Positions 26,787 through 36,332 of a stretch of 64,000 nucleotides of DNA are shown here, piece after piece. The stretch comes from Bacteroidota bacterium (GTDB lineage Bacteria; Bacteroidota; Bacteroidia; Chitinophagales; Saprospiraceae): contig JAKOVW010000091.1 in NCBI GenBank assembly GCA_029781865.1, positions 62,001-126,000 on the forward strand, written 5' to 3'. Every line of letters starts with the position of its first letter. The stretch's first letter is position 1. The notes under the pieces were generated by a model. The model made no database searches, was not told the DNA's origin, and saw nothing but the letters and a program-made list of their open reading frames with translations. The position numbers were made by a program, and so were the translations under genes.

Positions 26787-28382
26787 TTATCGTACAATGA
26801 TGATGGGCAAACTTCGTTGTGCAGATCCTTGCTGCAATCGCAAATAATAATTTCCTACCGGATAATTTTCATTTTCCAGATCATAGTGGTATGTACCCGT
26901 CTTTAAATTGCCTTTGCAAATTGTTTTTACCACTGTTCCCAAAGGATTAATTAATTGCAGAATGGCATAGCCATCCATCGTTTTAATTTGAATGCTGACC
27001 CGCTCAACCAAAGGATTCGAACTAACATCCAATGATAAGTTATCATTCAGCGCATTCAAATCATCCACACTGGTGATGCAATTTGATTTTTTAACGATGG
27101 GCAGAGATTGATAATTTTTGAGCAGAATTTCCTGTAATGCCGGATCTTTTACGCAAAACCAATCCTGCAATACCGAAGAATACACTGAACGAAAATCGTA
27201 CTGCATCGGCAGGTTATCATTGTCATTCACTGACGCCGGAATAAATGGATTGGCACCCACTACTCCGCCCTGCACATTTTTTCCGAATAAAAATAAAGGA
27301 GCTGCAGCACCATGATCTGTACCACCTGCACCACTTGCACCACTCATATTATCCTTTATTCTTCTTCCGAATTCTGAGAATGTCATTCCCAAAACGCGGT
27401 TATCCAAACTCATGGCTTCCAGATCGCGTTGAAATGCCAGGGAAGCGTCAGCAAGATTCTGAAGCAGATTGGCATGTACTCCGGTAGATTTATTTCCTAC
27501 AACCACCTGGTCTGAATGTGTATCAAACCCATAAAGGTTTACTAAATACAATCGCGTTTTTAATCCTCCTTTAATAACTCTTGCAATTACTTTTAAAGCA
27601 TCCGCTAAATAATTACCGCTTGGATATGTTGCTACATTTGTGCCTTTAATGTATGCATTCAACAATGCATCGGCAAAAGATTTGGATTGCCTGTTCAGCG
27701 TCCTGATAAACGTCAACTCATGACCCAGATTGTTATTTGGAGCAGGATCATCAATTCCGCTTGGCCATGCACCGAAGATATCCGGATTCGATAAATTCAT
27801 GGCCATTTGTGCATTAGGTCCCTGAAATAACAAAGGCAAATTACCCCCAACCTGCACAGCAAGCGGATCCGGATTGTTTGCATTCGGATATCCCAATGGA
27901 AATCCCGGATACTCGGTATTCAAATAGCGACCCATCCATCCGGTATCCAAAATCTGATCGGAATCAGACCCAGAAGTCCAGATATCCGTGGATCTGAAAT
28001 GCGAATAATCGGGATTTGGGTAACCAACCGATTGCACAATGGTCAATTTGTTTTCATTATACAATGTTTGAAATCCACCCATTGACGGATGCAGAGAAAT
28101 TTTTGTCTGACCATTCAACGAAAGCAATTTATTCTGCTCAATAAATACATTCGGTCGTGCTGCAACATATTTGCTGTATTGATCGACAGGTATCACCGTA
28201 TTAATTCCATCATTGCCTCCGCCCAGATAAATCAGCACCAACACATGATCTGTATCCACGCCGGGATTTACCAATGCATCCAATAGGGAATTATTACTAT
28301 ACGCTTTTACCGGTAAACCGTTTAATACCGTAGGAACAACAACTCCGGCAGCGGCTGATTGTAAAAAATGACGACGTTTCAT
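26787..28382 (-). CDS. DUF1501 domain protein with Tat-like signal and C-terminal sorting domain
   Basis: Secreted protein of 531 residues. The N-terminus MKRRHFLQSAAAGVVVPTV carries a twin Arg (3-4) and a hydrophobic stretch, as in Tat-exported DUF1501 proteins. The core (about 40-430) has VLVLIYLGGGNDGINTVIP, DYSHFRSTDIWTSGS and VLGMTFSEFGRR, features of this sulfatase/alkaline-phosphatase-like fold. The last roughly 75 residues (VERVSIQIKTMDGYAILQLINPLGTVVK onward, ending YYLRLQQGSAQRSLPIIIVR) resemble a type A T9SS sorting domain. It lies 49 bases downstream of the DUF1800 gene, forming the usual pair. Enzymatic activity is unproven. Confidence 0.88.
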   Translation of the reverse strand: MKRRHFLQSAAAGVVVPTVLNGLPVKAYSNNSLLDALVNPGVDTDHVLVLIYLGGGNDGINTVIPVDQYSKYVAARPNVFIEQNKLLSLNGQTKISLHPSMGGFQTLYNENKLTIVQSVGYPNPDYSHFRSTDIWTSGSDSDQILDTGWMGRYLNTEYPGFPLGYPNANNPDPLAVQVGGNLPLLFQGPNAQMAMNLSNPDIFGAWPSGIDDPAPNNNLGHELTFIRTLNRQSKSFADALLNAYIKGTNVATYPSGNYLADALKVIARVIKGGLKTRLYLVNLYGFDTHSDQVVVGNKSTGVHANLLQNLADASLAFQRDLEAMSLDNRVLGMTFSEFGRRIKDNMSGASGAGGTDHGAAAPLFLFGKNVQGGVVGANPFIPASVNDNDNLPMQYDFRSVYSSVLQDWFCVKDPALQEILLKNYQSLPIVKKSNCITSVDDLNALNDNLSLDVSSNPLVERVSIQIKTMDGYAILQLINPLGTVVKTICKGNLKTGTYHYDLENENYPVGNYYLRLQQGSAQRSLPIIIVR

Positions 28383-28431
28383 GGAGGAAGTTTAAGAATT
28401 TAAAAATGTAAATGCTGATCACTACTCAATT

Positions 28432-30096
28432 TTAAGACAGATGATATTCTGCCTGACTGATAATTTCTCTGTACAATGCATTCAGTCTTGTGACGACTGC
28501 ACTCTTCAATGCCGGATCGGTAGGATTTGCTGCATAGGACAACCACGCTATGGTCCAGTAACTATCATCCGGATAACCGGAGATCAGAAACGACTTGAAA
28601 TAATTGTAAGATTTATCAGACAGATCATAATTGTATAAATAGCTTACCGAATCTTTCACCAAATCAATAGCAGATGAAGGAACCGGCATTTGAGCTGCAA
28701 AAATGGTGGGATCTATTTTTAATGCAACAGTGAGAACGATGACTCCATTCGGACTGGTTACACCTTCTGCTACCCTGTTCTTATTTGCAAGTGAATCTGC
28801 ATTAATCCAGATTTCATGAAATTGAGGTTGCTGATACCAGGCTTGCCATCCGGCTACAACAGGTGGTTCGCCGACACTCAAACCCTGATAAGCGGCTAAT
28901 GCTCCAATGCTTCCCCAACCAATATATTGATTGATTAGTGAAGCTGCATCGACAGGGTTCGGAAATGCAATATCAAATTCTCTGCACATGCCAACGGCAT
29001 AATCAAGAGGATCCTTGATTACACAGCCCCTGTTGGCTACATCATAAAAATGTTGAGAACTGAATAATTTCTCCAGCACTTTTTTGATTTCGAAATTTTG
29101 CTGGATTAAATAATCTGCCAATGGAATGATTATATTTTGTTCGATTTGATCATTAATATCATAATAGACAAAGAAACGATAGAGCTTTCTGCAAATATGT
29201 CTTGCAGTTTCTTTATTGTCAAATAACATGGTGATCAGTTCATCCAATTCCTGCTCGCCTTGTGTCAATATTTTTCCGGTAATCAGTTTGTTCTTATAGA
29301 AAGCGGAAAACTGTTTATTCGAAGTATCGTGTTGGGTAAAATCAAAATAATAGGTTGCAGGCATCACCAATGGATTAATCCTGAATCCGGTTAATATTTT
29401 GGCGGCCGCTTTAACATCACTTTCGGTATAATTTGAATCCGGTCCTTTACCTATGGTAAATAATTCCTGTAATTCCCTGGCATAATTTTCATCTGGTGCC
29501 GCTTTGCTGTTGAGGTATCCATTTAAATAGCGAAGCATTGCCGGATTGATTGAAATCAACTTCGCCAGTGTTTTAAAATTTCCAAGGCAATTGTCGCGAA
29601 GTAATTTATAATATTGATGCATCAGTTGTGCAATCTGAATAGTCTCGGAGGCAACCGCAAAATGATTGTGCCAGAAGAAAGTCATTTTTTCCGTGATATT
29701 GCAATTCTGGCGAATCATATTTCCAACCCACCAGGCTTTCAGAACATCGCGTCTGGATTGATAATATTCGGGTGGAAGTGCGGCATTAATCGGAGCATTC
29801 ACAAAGGTTTGTCCGAAGGGAATATCCGGATCCGGTTTTTGCGCGGTACTGTATATATTTAATGGCGGATCAGGAATGGCATCTACCACCAGAAGATCAT
29901 TTAAAGCAGCCTGCATACCCTGGGCAACAACCTTGTCCACATCTTGTTTTTTAAGTCCGAAAGTTACCCTCCGCAATAAATGTATGGCTTCCCGCTTTGT
30001 CCATGGCCCGTTATACGGATCCAATGCAGCCGTGGGTGATGGCATAAGCGCTGTCCTCCGGGCCTTCCAGATTTGTATAAACTCAGATCTATTCAT
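28432..30096 (-). CDS. DUF1800 domain protein
   Basis: Protein of 554 residues from the ATG at 30096. A TTG at 30117 would add 7 residues, but it lies inside a TATATTTG promoter element, so the ATG is preferred. Features: WTKREAIHLLRRVTFGLKKQDVDKV near the N-terminus, MTFFWHNHFAV, YARELQELFTIG and LTGFRINP, all typical of DUF1800. No obvious signal peptide is visible although its DUF1501 partner is exported. The role is unknown; DUF1800/DUF1501 pairs are widespread in Bacteroidota and Planctomycetota. Confidence 0.88.
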   Translation of the reverse strand: MNRSEFIQIWKARRTALMPSPTAALDPYNGPWTKREAIHLLRRVTFGLKKQDVDKVVAQGMQAALNDLLVVDAIPDPPLNIYSTAQKPDPDIPFGQTFVNAPINAALPPEYYQSRRDVLKAWWVGNMIRQNCNITEKMTFFWHNHFAVASETIQIAQLMHQYYKLLRDNCLGNFKTLAKLISINPAMLRYLNGYLNSKAAPDENYARELQELFTIGKGPDSNYTESDVKAAAKILTGFRINPLVMPATYYFDFTQHDTSNKQFSAFYKNKLITGKILTQGEQELDELITMLFDNKETARHICRKLYRFFVYYDINDQIEQNIIIPLADYLIQQNFEIKKVLEKLFSSQHFYDVANRGCVIKDPLDYAVGMCREFDIAFPNPVDAASLINQYIGWGSIGALAAYQGLSVGEPPVVAGWQAWYQQPQFHEIWINADSLANKNRVAEGVTSPNGVIVLTVALKIDPTIFAAQMPVPSSAIDLVKDSVSYLYNYDLSDKSYNYFKSFLISGYPDDSYWTIAWLSYAANPTDPALKSAVVTRLNALYREIISQAEYHLS

Positions 30097-30114
30097 AATA
30101 AGATTCTTGAAGTT

Positions 30115-30143
30115 CAAATATAATTAATTCCGCAACAAAACAA
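30115..30143 (-). promoter_or_regulatory. Promoter of the DUF1800-DUF1501 operon
   Basis: On the minus strand TTG (30143-30141) is followed after 18 bases by TATATTTG (30122-30115), a full TAnnTTTG match. The expected transcription start near 30108 excludes the upstream TTG codon at 30117 and supports the ATG at 30096. Confidence 0.6.
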
Positions 30144-30174
30144 GGTTTGCCTCGTCTGTTGAAATGTTATCATT

Positions 30175-30693
30175 TTACTTTGCAGTCCGCACGCACATGA
30201 TCTGTTCTTGTATCACTTTCGATTGATCCCGTGATACTTCATATTTAATATTATTAAGCCGGATATTTGCAATTGGATATTTTTCCAATTGGGCTATTTG
30301 ATTTTCATCTAATTTAATATTGATGATGTCAAACCAGTTCGACCCTTTACGGGAACTTTCAGAACTACTGACTGTGCGGTGAGAAGGATATACATTGAGA
30401 ATACTATCAGTTGCAAACTGAATGCGAATGGCATCTTTGGGATCTGTAACTATAACACCTGCATACACAGCATAAAAACGCAAACCCATCTTTCCGTTTA
30501 ATGAAAAGGTTTTTACTTTCAGACTGTATCCTTCTGGTGAATTGGATGAGCCCTGGAATTTTCCGATCGTTGTGTAATCACCGGATTCTACTTTAAGATC
30601 TTTTGTGAATGCATCGGTTTGAATGATACATTGACTCTCAAGTTGCAATGAAAGCATTACTAAAATAATAAAAACAAATTTTAACGGATTCAT
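30175..30693 (-). CDS. Hypothetical secreted protein
   Basis: Protein of 172 residues with a signal peptide (MNPLKFVFIILVMLSLQLESQ). The mature part is rich in beta-strand patterns (SLKVKTFSLNGKMGLRFYAVYAGVIV, NWFDIINIKLDENQIAQL). I do not recognise the family. It lies upstream of DUF1800 on the same strand but is separated from it by the DUF1800 promoter, so it is probably independent. Confidence 0.62.
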   Translation of the reverse strand: MNPLKFVFIILVMLSLQLESQCIIQTDAFTKDLKVESGDYTTIGKFQGSSNSPEGYSLKVKTFSLNGKMGLRFYAVYAGVIVTDPKDAIRIQFATDSILNVYPSHRTVSSSESSRKGSNWFDIINIKLDENQIAQLEKYPIANIRLNNIKYEVSRDQSKVIQEQIMCVRTAK

Positions 30694-31162
30694 CTGTTTA
30701 TGTGATTTTGTGCTAATGAAATAAGCCTTATTAAATGGACTGAATAAGATAACAAATAATCAGAAATCAAATTGAACCGGCAATGGATGCATTCTATTAT
30801 CTGTAGTCGCAGTAGGTACTTTTTCATAATATATGGACCCAAGGCAAATATAAGAATTAATGCATATGGAATTATTTTGACAGCATTATTAATCTACATT
30901 TAAACACAATTTAACACCTTAATAATTAAACCAGATTAGATGAATTCATTGTACGAACCATTCCGTTTAACAGGGCAGAAAACGATTTCTGCTTACTTTA
31001 GTAAAAAGCCATAAAGCATTAAAAATTGTTTTTACGCCAGATTAGAATTGCATGAGATTGTTTCTTGATACAATACAGGAATCCAAAGACAACACAATCC
31101 AACAACTGCCATCCGACAATCCGTAATTAAATTTTTTGTCCCCAAAAGAACTATTTCCTGAA
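30694..31162. other. Intergenic region with no recognised feature
   Basis: AT-rich spacer between two divergent genes. A 90-codon minus-strand ORF (31032-31304) overlaps the lipoprotein gene start and has no coding character, so it is not annotated. No repeat or RNA gene was seen. Confidence 0.5.
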
Positions 31163-31170
31163 TATCTTTG
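31163..31170 (+). promoter_or_regulatory. -7 promoter element of the small lipoprotein gene
   Basis: TATCTTTG matches TAnnTTTG and lies 36 bases before the ATG at 31207. A TTTG at 31135-31138 is 24 bases further upstream, a slightly long spacing. Confidence 0.5.
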
Positions 31171-31206
31171 TTTTTGACACCATCATTCTTCAGCAAAACA
31201 GGATTT

Positions 31207-31824
31207 ATGAAAAAATTACTTTTTTGGGCCCTTGTAATTCTTATCGGATCATGCAAGGAAAACACTAAAACAATAATTAAAAAAGATATGACTGGAAAAT
31301 ACAATGTTCATCTTGAACTTAATGAAAAAACCTTTGATAAACAAGGAGTTAAAGACAGTATTACGGAAGCATTGACTAAAGCAAAAGAGGAACTGTCAAA
31401 AATGAAAACCGAATTTGACAGTCAGATGGATACCTCCACTGAAGAAGGTAAAGCGGAATACTACGCCAAATCATTTGCCAAGACGATGGCTTCATTTGGA
31501 AAAGATCTTGGTGAACTGGGAATCCTAATGGGTCAGGCAGCCGGAGATGTTGCCGTTGGCGCAATGGACCTTACGGAAAGTCTGATTAAAAAAATCAAAA
31601 TGGATGTCGAACTAAAAGAAAACGGCAAGATAATTACGCATTCATTAATGGCCGATAATATTCATTTTTCCGGATCGCAATGGGAGATTAAAGATGATAT
31701 GTTTATTTTGAAAGATGACGAAGGCAGAGGCAAGCATGAATACAAAATTGCAGACAAGACGGATAATGGTTTTGTTCTATTACATGAAAAATACAGGTTG
31801 GTGTTTGAGCGCACAGCTCATTAA
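31207..31824 (+). CDS. Hypothetical lipoprotein
   Basis: Protein of 205 residues from the ATG at 31207; the frame is open back to a TTG at 31168, but that codon falls inside the -7 element. The N-terminus MKKLLFWALVILIGSCKEN has a lipobox-like cysteine (Cys16). The middle contains an amphipathic, Lys/Glu-rich helix (about 45-75) and a Gly/Ala-rich hydrophobic stretch (GELGILMGQAAGDVAVGAMDL). The C-terminal half reads like a small beta-barrel (IHFSGSQWEIKDDMFILKDDEGRGKHEYKIADKTDNGFVLLHEKYRLVFER), similar in feel to lipocalin-like Bacteroidota lipoproteins. Function unknown. Confidence 0.68.
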   Translation: MKKLLFWALVILIGSCKENTKTIIKKDMTGKYNVHLELNEKTFDKQGVKDSITEALTKAKEELSKMKTEFDSQMDTSTEEGKAEYYAKSFAKTMASFGKDLGELGILMGQAAGDVAVGAMDLTESLIKKIKMDVELKENGKIITHSLMADNIHFSGSQWEIKDDMFILKDDEGRGKHEYKIADKTDNGFVLLHEKYRLVFERTAH

Positions 31825-31826
31825 AA

Positions 31827-33008
31827 TTAAACTACTCGCTTGACCTTTGCATCCTTCCCCGGTATCCATTTACCATTGACATTTTTAATATCCTGTATCC
31901 AGTTAATCCCAGGCTGCTTGTTTTTTGTTATTGACCCTAACCGGTCATTTAGTTTCAATGCTTTTGCTCCGTTAAATGTAGCCCAGGTCAATAACTCCTC
32001 GAGACCTAAAAATGAATTGTATCTAAGAATGGTTTTGATCTCTTCCAATATGGATAAATGCCAGTTTGAACTCAAACTATCTGTGCCGATACACAAACTA
32101 GCTTCTGCATTCAAAAATTGGGAGTAATCCGGTAATGCATTTTCAATAAATAAATTGGCATTTGCACAAGTCACAAAAAAGGAATTGGGATTCCACGATA
32201 ACACGTCGCGAATTTGCGATTCCTTCATCTGCGTATTATGGATAAATAAAGTATGCTGGTCTTTTTGCATCCTATCCATCGCATAATATACTGATTCCTT
32301 TCCGGTTGGCTTGAATGCATCCATTTTAAAACCAAATGACTCCCAAAAGGAAACAAATGCTCCGCTCTTGTCAAGAAAGAGCAGGTCCTCGTCTATCGTT
32401 TCCTGGTTATGAATGCTCAAAACCGTCTGATCATCCGCATTGACTTCATTGATCAAATCGAACAACGTATTGGAAACGCTATATGGTGCATGCGGTACCA
32501 TAGCCCTGGACAATCCTTCGTAGCTGTCATACACTTTTTTGTATCCATCAAAAAAGGATTGAGCAAGATGGTCTTGCAAAAAATCAAACGCTTCAACGAA
32601 TGTATGATAATGTATACGGCTATTTTGTTTGACCTGAATAGTATCTGTTTTGTTTGAAATATCCCCTACCGCTACAATTCCTTCCGCTGACATTTCTCTA
32701 TCTGCATCTGCAATGGCTTGCATAATGATGTCCTGTTCTATTTCCCGTTGGGAAACTACTGACTTTAAAAATGGTATTAATCGGGTACCGGTATCAAATT
32801 TGCCTTTCAAATGAGATAATTCCAAATGACAATGCGCATTGATAAAACCGGGAACCAATATCCCGGGATAATATTCAATTCCTGAATTTTTTCCTTCTTC
32901 AAAAGGCACCAGGTCCAGAATCGTACCGGAGTCATCCAGTATGATCACATGATTTGAAATAAATCCCTGATCACCGGTGTGAATGAAATCTGATCTAAGT
33001 TTTCTCAC
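31827..33008 (-). CDS. Amidohydrolase family protein (possible aminofutalosine deaminase)
   Basis: Metal-dependent hydrolase of 393 residues. The first metal motif is His59-Cys-His61 in PGFINAHCHLELSHLKG; later candidate ligands are in VPHAPYS, SIHNQE and CIGTDSLSSNW. The C-terminus closes the composite beta-sandwich (LGSITKNKQPGINWI). NAHCHLELSHL resembles deaminases of the aminofutalosine/chlorohydrolase branch, so a role in futalosine-type menaquinone synthesis is possible, but no other mqn gene is in the window. Other deaminases (guanine, S-adenosylhomocysteine) are alternatives. It faces the lipoprotein gene convergently, 2 bases apart. Confidence 0.8.
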   Translation of the reverse strand: MRKLRSDFIHTGDQGFISNHVIILDDSGTILDLVPFEEGKNSGIEYYPGILVPGFINAHCHLELSHLKGKFDTGTRLIPFLKSVVSQREIEQDIIMQAIADADREMSAEGIVAVGDISNKTDTIQVKQNSRIHYHTFVEAFDFLQDHLAQSFFDGYKKVYDSYEGLSRAMVPHAPYSVSNTLFDLINEVNADDQTVLSIHNQETIDEDLLFLDKSGAFVSFWESFGFKMDAFKPTGKESVYYAMDRMQKDQHTLFIHNTQMKESQIRDVLSWNPNSFFVTCANANLFIENALPDYSQFLNAEASLCIGTDSLSSNWHLSILEEIKTILRYNSFLGLEELLTWATFNGAKALKLNDRLGSITKNKQPGINWIQDIKNVNGKWIPGKDAKVKRVV

Positions 33009-33149
33009 GTTATATTAATAATTCCACAAAATAGTTTTTGCAGACATGAAATACCCAAACAAAATTCCTGATCCTTTGCATGTCTCAGCATCCCAGGATA
33101 ACTTTCAAACGGCAACTGAGGCTCTGAGCAGAGAGGAGGAATAAATATT

Positions 33150-34274
33150 TTATTTTAACTGCAAATCGACATCCTGTACTATAATTCCATTTTTGATGCG
33201 GGGTTCAAACCAGGTGCTTTTTGGAGGAAGAACCATATGTTCGTCCGCCACTTTCACAAAATCACTTTTTCGAACGGGAAAAAACAAAAATCCGACAGAA
33301 TCGGGTTTCTCCTGCACTGCTTTTATGATCGGTTTAAAACTCTTTATTCCTTCCAGATAGGTTATCCGGTCACTAGAACGAATACTTTGTACACCTAAGA
33401 TATCCCGCAATATAATTTCATTAAATATGTCGATATCAAAAGCTATTCCATTTTTTTGTTTAAAATACTGCAATACTTCTTTTCTCCAGATTAGGGAATA
33501 ACAAGAATCTGCAGTGATAATGATCATTTCCGTTTTAGATTTACTAGGTCTTATCTTTTTCAGGACGGTAATCGTTGCGTAGCGATTTAACAAATTAAAC
33601 AATTCATCCTTAGTGATGACATCAAACGCTTTAATGATCCGGTTGTACGGGAATATACTCAACTCACTAAAATCAAACAGTGCACACATTACACAATTGA
33701 GACCGGTTTGACTTAATTCCGGATTCTGTAAAATAAATTTACATACAGCTGCCATACGATGATGCCCATCGGCTATGTATGCTTTTTTAACTTTCGATTT
33801 AAATTCCTTTTGAAATTGCAAGATGAATTTTTTATCCGTAATCTCAAAAAACTCATGAACCTGTTGATCTCTTTCAAATCCGAGTTTAAATTTGGGCTTC
33901 ACTCCAACCACACTCTTTTTAATTAACTCCTTTATTTTCTTTTGTTCATTGTAGGCTATAAGCACAGGCTTGATGATAGCTGCACGTTCCTTCATCAGAT
34001 TGCTGATCGTTTCTTCCTGAGTCGTCAGTGTATTCTCATGTTTTTTGATCAAGCCTTTGAGATAATCGTGTATATCAACGGCGGCAATTATTCCCTGGTA
34101 AGTTCTGTTCTTGGCCTTTATCCGGTATACAAAAATGGATTTATGCAAATCATCCTGATAGATGCCTTCTTTTTTCAGATCAGGGAAAACATTGCGTACC
34201 TGGTCAAAAAACGAATCGTGATCTTTTATCTTTTCAAAATCAGGATGTAAAAAATGAAAAGGCTTTATGTTCAA
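33150..34274 (-). CDS. DUF1015 family protein (SerK/ParB-fold-like)
   Basis: Cytoplasmic protein of 374 residues. It carries the DUF1015 hallmark IADGHHRMAAV (DGHHR at 169-173) and the N-terminal FVYRIKAKNRTYQGIIAAVDIHDY. The family is uncharacterised; its DGHHR motif resembles that of ParB/Srx-fold proteins and free-serine kinases, which is only a fold-level hint. In some Bacteroidota it is found near serine biosynthesis genes, but here it lies between a GbsR-type regulator (44 bases upstream) and an amidohydrolase. Confidence 0.82.
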   Translation of the reverse strand: MNIKPFHFLHPDFEKIKDHDSFFDQVRNVFPDLKKEGIYQDDLHKSIFVYRIKAKNRTYQGIIAAVDIHDYLKGLIKKHENTLTTQEETISNLMKERAAIIKPVLIAYNEQKKIKELIKKSVVGVKPKFKLGFERDQQVHEFFEITDKKFILQFQKEFKSKVKKAYIADGHHRMAAVCKFILQNPELSQTGLNCVMCALFDFSELSIFPYNRIIKAFDVITKDELFNLLNRYATITVLKKIRPSKSKTEMIIITADSCYSLIWRKEVLQYFKQKNGIAFDIDIFNEIILRDILGVQSIRSSDRITYLEGIKSFKPIIKAVQEKPDSVGFLFFPVRKSDFVKVADEHMVLPPKSTWFEPRIKNGIIVQDVDLQLK

Positions 34275-34318
34275 GTTTTGGCTTTATGGAGTGAAAGTAA
34301 TCAGAATTTGTGATTCAA

Positions 34319-34816
34319 TCAAAGCATTTTCATAAGTGTATTATAGAACCAGTGGGAATCTGTTTTCAGCAGCAATTCCAAAGCATTATCAGCTTTATGT
34401 GCAAAGCTGTTGATCTCAGATACCATTTTTTTAAACTCCTTGCTTTTTTCACATTTGTCTGTGCAGCTCACCAGATCGTCCAGATCCTGCAATATGGGGT
34501 CCAACTCTCTTTTTTTCCGATTCAACAAAATTTGTTTGAACACATTGTGAAGGTTTTTTTCAGCGTGATAAAATTCACAGCGCTCACCTTCTTTTGAGGT
34601 TTTGTAAATCAAACCCCATTCCGCCAGGGCACGAAGATTCATGTTTACATTTCCGGAAGAGATGTCGAGCTCATTCATAATTTGCTCTGCATTCATTGGT
34701 TCGCTGGCCACCAGGAGCAGGGCATGCAACTGTGCCATGGTTTTATTGATTCCCCACTGGGGACCGAGTTTTCCCCAGGTTTCTATAAATCGCTCTTTAC
34801 AGTCTCTGTATTCCAA
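34319..34816 (-). CDS. GbsR/MarR family transcriptional regulator
   Basis: Winged-helix regulator of 165 residues. Features: WGKLGPQWGINKTMAQLHALLLVASEPMNAEQIMNEL, then the recognition helix and wing ISSGNVNMNLRALAEWGLIYKTSKEGERCEFYHAEKNL, and a C-terminal dimerisation coiled helix. This combination is typical of the GbsR subgroup, members of which respond to choline or other small molecules in Bacillus; the ligand here is unknown. No transporter or betaine gene is adjacent. It may be co-transcribed with DUF1015 downstream. Confidence 0.87.
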   Translation of the reverse strand: MEYRDCKERFIETWGKLGPQWGINKTMAQLHALLLVASEPMNAEQIMNELDISSGNVNMNLRALAEWGLIYKTSKEGERCEFYHAEKNLHNVFKQILLNRKKRELDPILQDLDDLVSCTDKCEKSKEFKKMVSEINSFAHKADNALELLLKTDSHWFYNTLMKML

Positions 34817-34987
34817 AAAGTACTATTATGTACAAGTAATCAAACTAGACGCAAAAAGTTTAAAACAGAATAAAAAAAGACAGTGACAATCGGATTTAAG
34901 CCTCCGTTATAATTATAAAAACAAAAACTTAAATTGTCTTTAAACGATTTAAAATTAAAATTGGATAACTCTTACCGGATCGTCAAT

Positions 34988-36097
34988 CTACCCTTTTTTA
35001 TAGAATGGAATTTTAGCTACATGCGCATCAATTGATTTTGAACCGATTTGAATTTGAATTTTGGTATTTTCCTTGGCAAAATTCGTTGGAACATATGCCA
35101 TACCAATCGGAACATTTAAAGAAGGAGAAGACGTACCTGAAGTGACTACTCCGATTTCATTTCCATTCATGTCCAATACCGGGTATCCGTGACGAGGCAC
35201 TCTCCGGTCATCGCCTATTATTCCAACTAATTTTTTACTTAGTCCTTTTTGCTTTTGTTCCAACATCCAATTCCGTCCGATAAAATCTCCCTTATCCAGT
35301 TTGGTAATCCATCCCAGACCCGCTTCTAATGGTGAGGTGTGATCATCAATATCATTGCCATAAAGACAAAATCCCATTTCCAATCGCAGGGTATCACGTG
35401 CACCTAATCCGGTTGGCAATAAACCAAGGGGCGCTCCTACCCGTATTATTTCATCCCAAAGATGATTGATATGTTTATTGTCGGCATACAATTCAAATCC
35501 ACCGGAACCCGTGTATCCCGTTGCAGAAATGATGACGTTATCCACATCGGCCAACCGGCCCTTGGTAAAATGATAATATTCTATCGGGGCAAGATCTACC
35601 GTTGTGAGTTTTTGCAAGATGTCGATGGCTTTAGGACCCTGCACTGCAATTAATCCGGTCTCTTCCGAAATATTAATCATTCGGGTATCGAAGGAATTAT
35701 GACTGGCAATCCAATCCCAATCTTTCTGGATATTTGATGCATTGACAACCAATAAATACGATTGCTCTCCGGCTTGCGCCATGTCTTCCGGTAAACGGTA
35801 CACCAATAAATCATCTACAATTCCACCATCATTATTTGGCATACATGAATATTGCGCCTGTCCAATTTTTAATTTGGAAACATCATTGGATGTTACTTTC
35901 TGCACAAGATCTAATGCCTGCTTCCCACGGATGATAAACTCTCCCATATGGCTGACATCGAAAATTCCTGCATGATTTCTTACTGCGTCATGTTCTTCTT
36001 TAATTCCGGAATAAGAAATCGGCATATTATAACCTGCAAACTCAGCCATTTTGGCTCCAAGTGCAATGTGTTTTTCTGTTAGTGGCGTATTTTTCAT
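34988..36097 (-). CDS. gcvT: Aminomethyltransferase (glycine cleavage T protein)
   Basis: Tetrahydrofolate-dependent T protein of the glycine cleavage system, 369 residues. Features: MAEFAGYNMPISYSGIKEEHDAVRNHAGIFDVSHMGEF; NAxxxQ-type NASNIQKDWDW; TGYTGSGGFELY; GARDTLRLEMGFCLYGNDI with the folate-binding Asp region; and the C-terminal GVVTSGTSSPSLNVPIGMAYV. gcvH and gcvP are not in the window. Upstream is a run of six 8-base repeats that may affect its promoter. Confidence 0.95.
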   Translation of the reverse strand: MKNTPLTEKHIALGAKMAEFAGYNMPISYSGIKEEHDAVRNHAGIFDVSHMGEFIIRGKQALDLVQKVTSNDVSKLKIGQAQYSCMPNNDGGIVDDLLVYRLPEDMAQAGEQSYLLVVNASNIQKDWDWIASHNSFDTRMINISEETGLIAVQGPKAIDILQKLTTVDLAPIEYYHFTKGRLADVDNVIISATGYTGSGGFELYADNKHINHLWDEIIRVGAPLGLLPTGLGARDTLRLEMGFCLYGNDIDDHTSPLEAGLGWITKLDKGDFIGRNWMLEQKQKGLSKKLVGIIGDDRRVPRHGYPVLDMNGNEIGVVTSGTSSPSLNVPIGMAYVPTNFAKENTKIQIQIGSKSIDAHVAKIPFYKKG

Positions 36098-36123
36098 TTG
36101 GAAATTTTTTAGATTAGGTTTTA

Positions 36124-36172
36124 GTTTTTAGGTTTTTAGGTTTTTAGGTTTTTAGGTTTTTAGGTTTTTAGG
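36124..36172. repeat. Octanucleotide microsatellite upstream of gcvT
   Basis: Six consecutive copies of GTTTTTAG (equivalently TTTTTAGG) lie about 27 bases upstream of the gcvT start, inside the 235-base gap to the HEAT-cyclophilin gene. Unit-number change by slippage is possible. Confidence 0.85.
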
Positions 36173-36332
36173 AATAATTTAAAATTTTAGTTTTGGTTCA
36201 ATTTTAATACGAATTAATAATTAATTTCTACTTTACTTAACTTTAAATAAAATGTTTCATTTAGTTTGTCCTCAATAAAAATCAATCTGCTACAACCTAA
36301 ATGACTAAATGACTAAATTCCTTTACTCCTTT

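Noticed and set aside
33046-33144. 33-codon plus-strand ORF upstream of the amidohydrolase gene
   Set aside because: Too short to judge, no good promoter (TAGTTTTTG misses the consensus by one base) and no recognisable homology.
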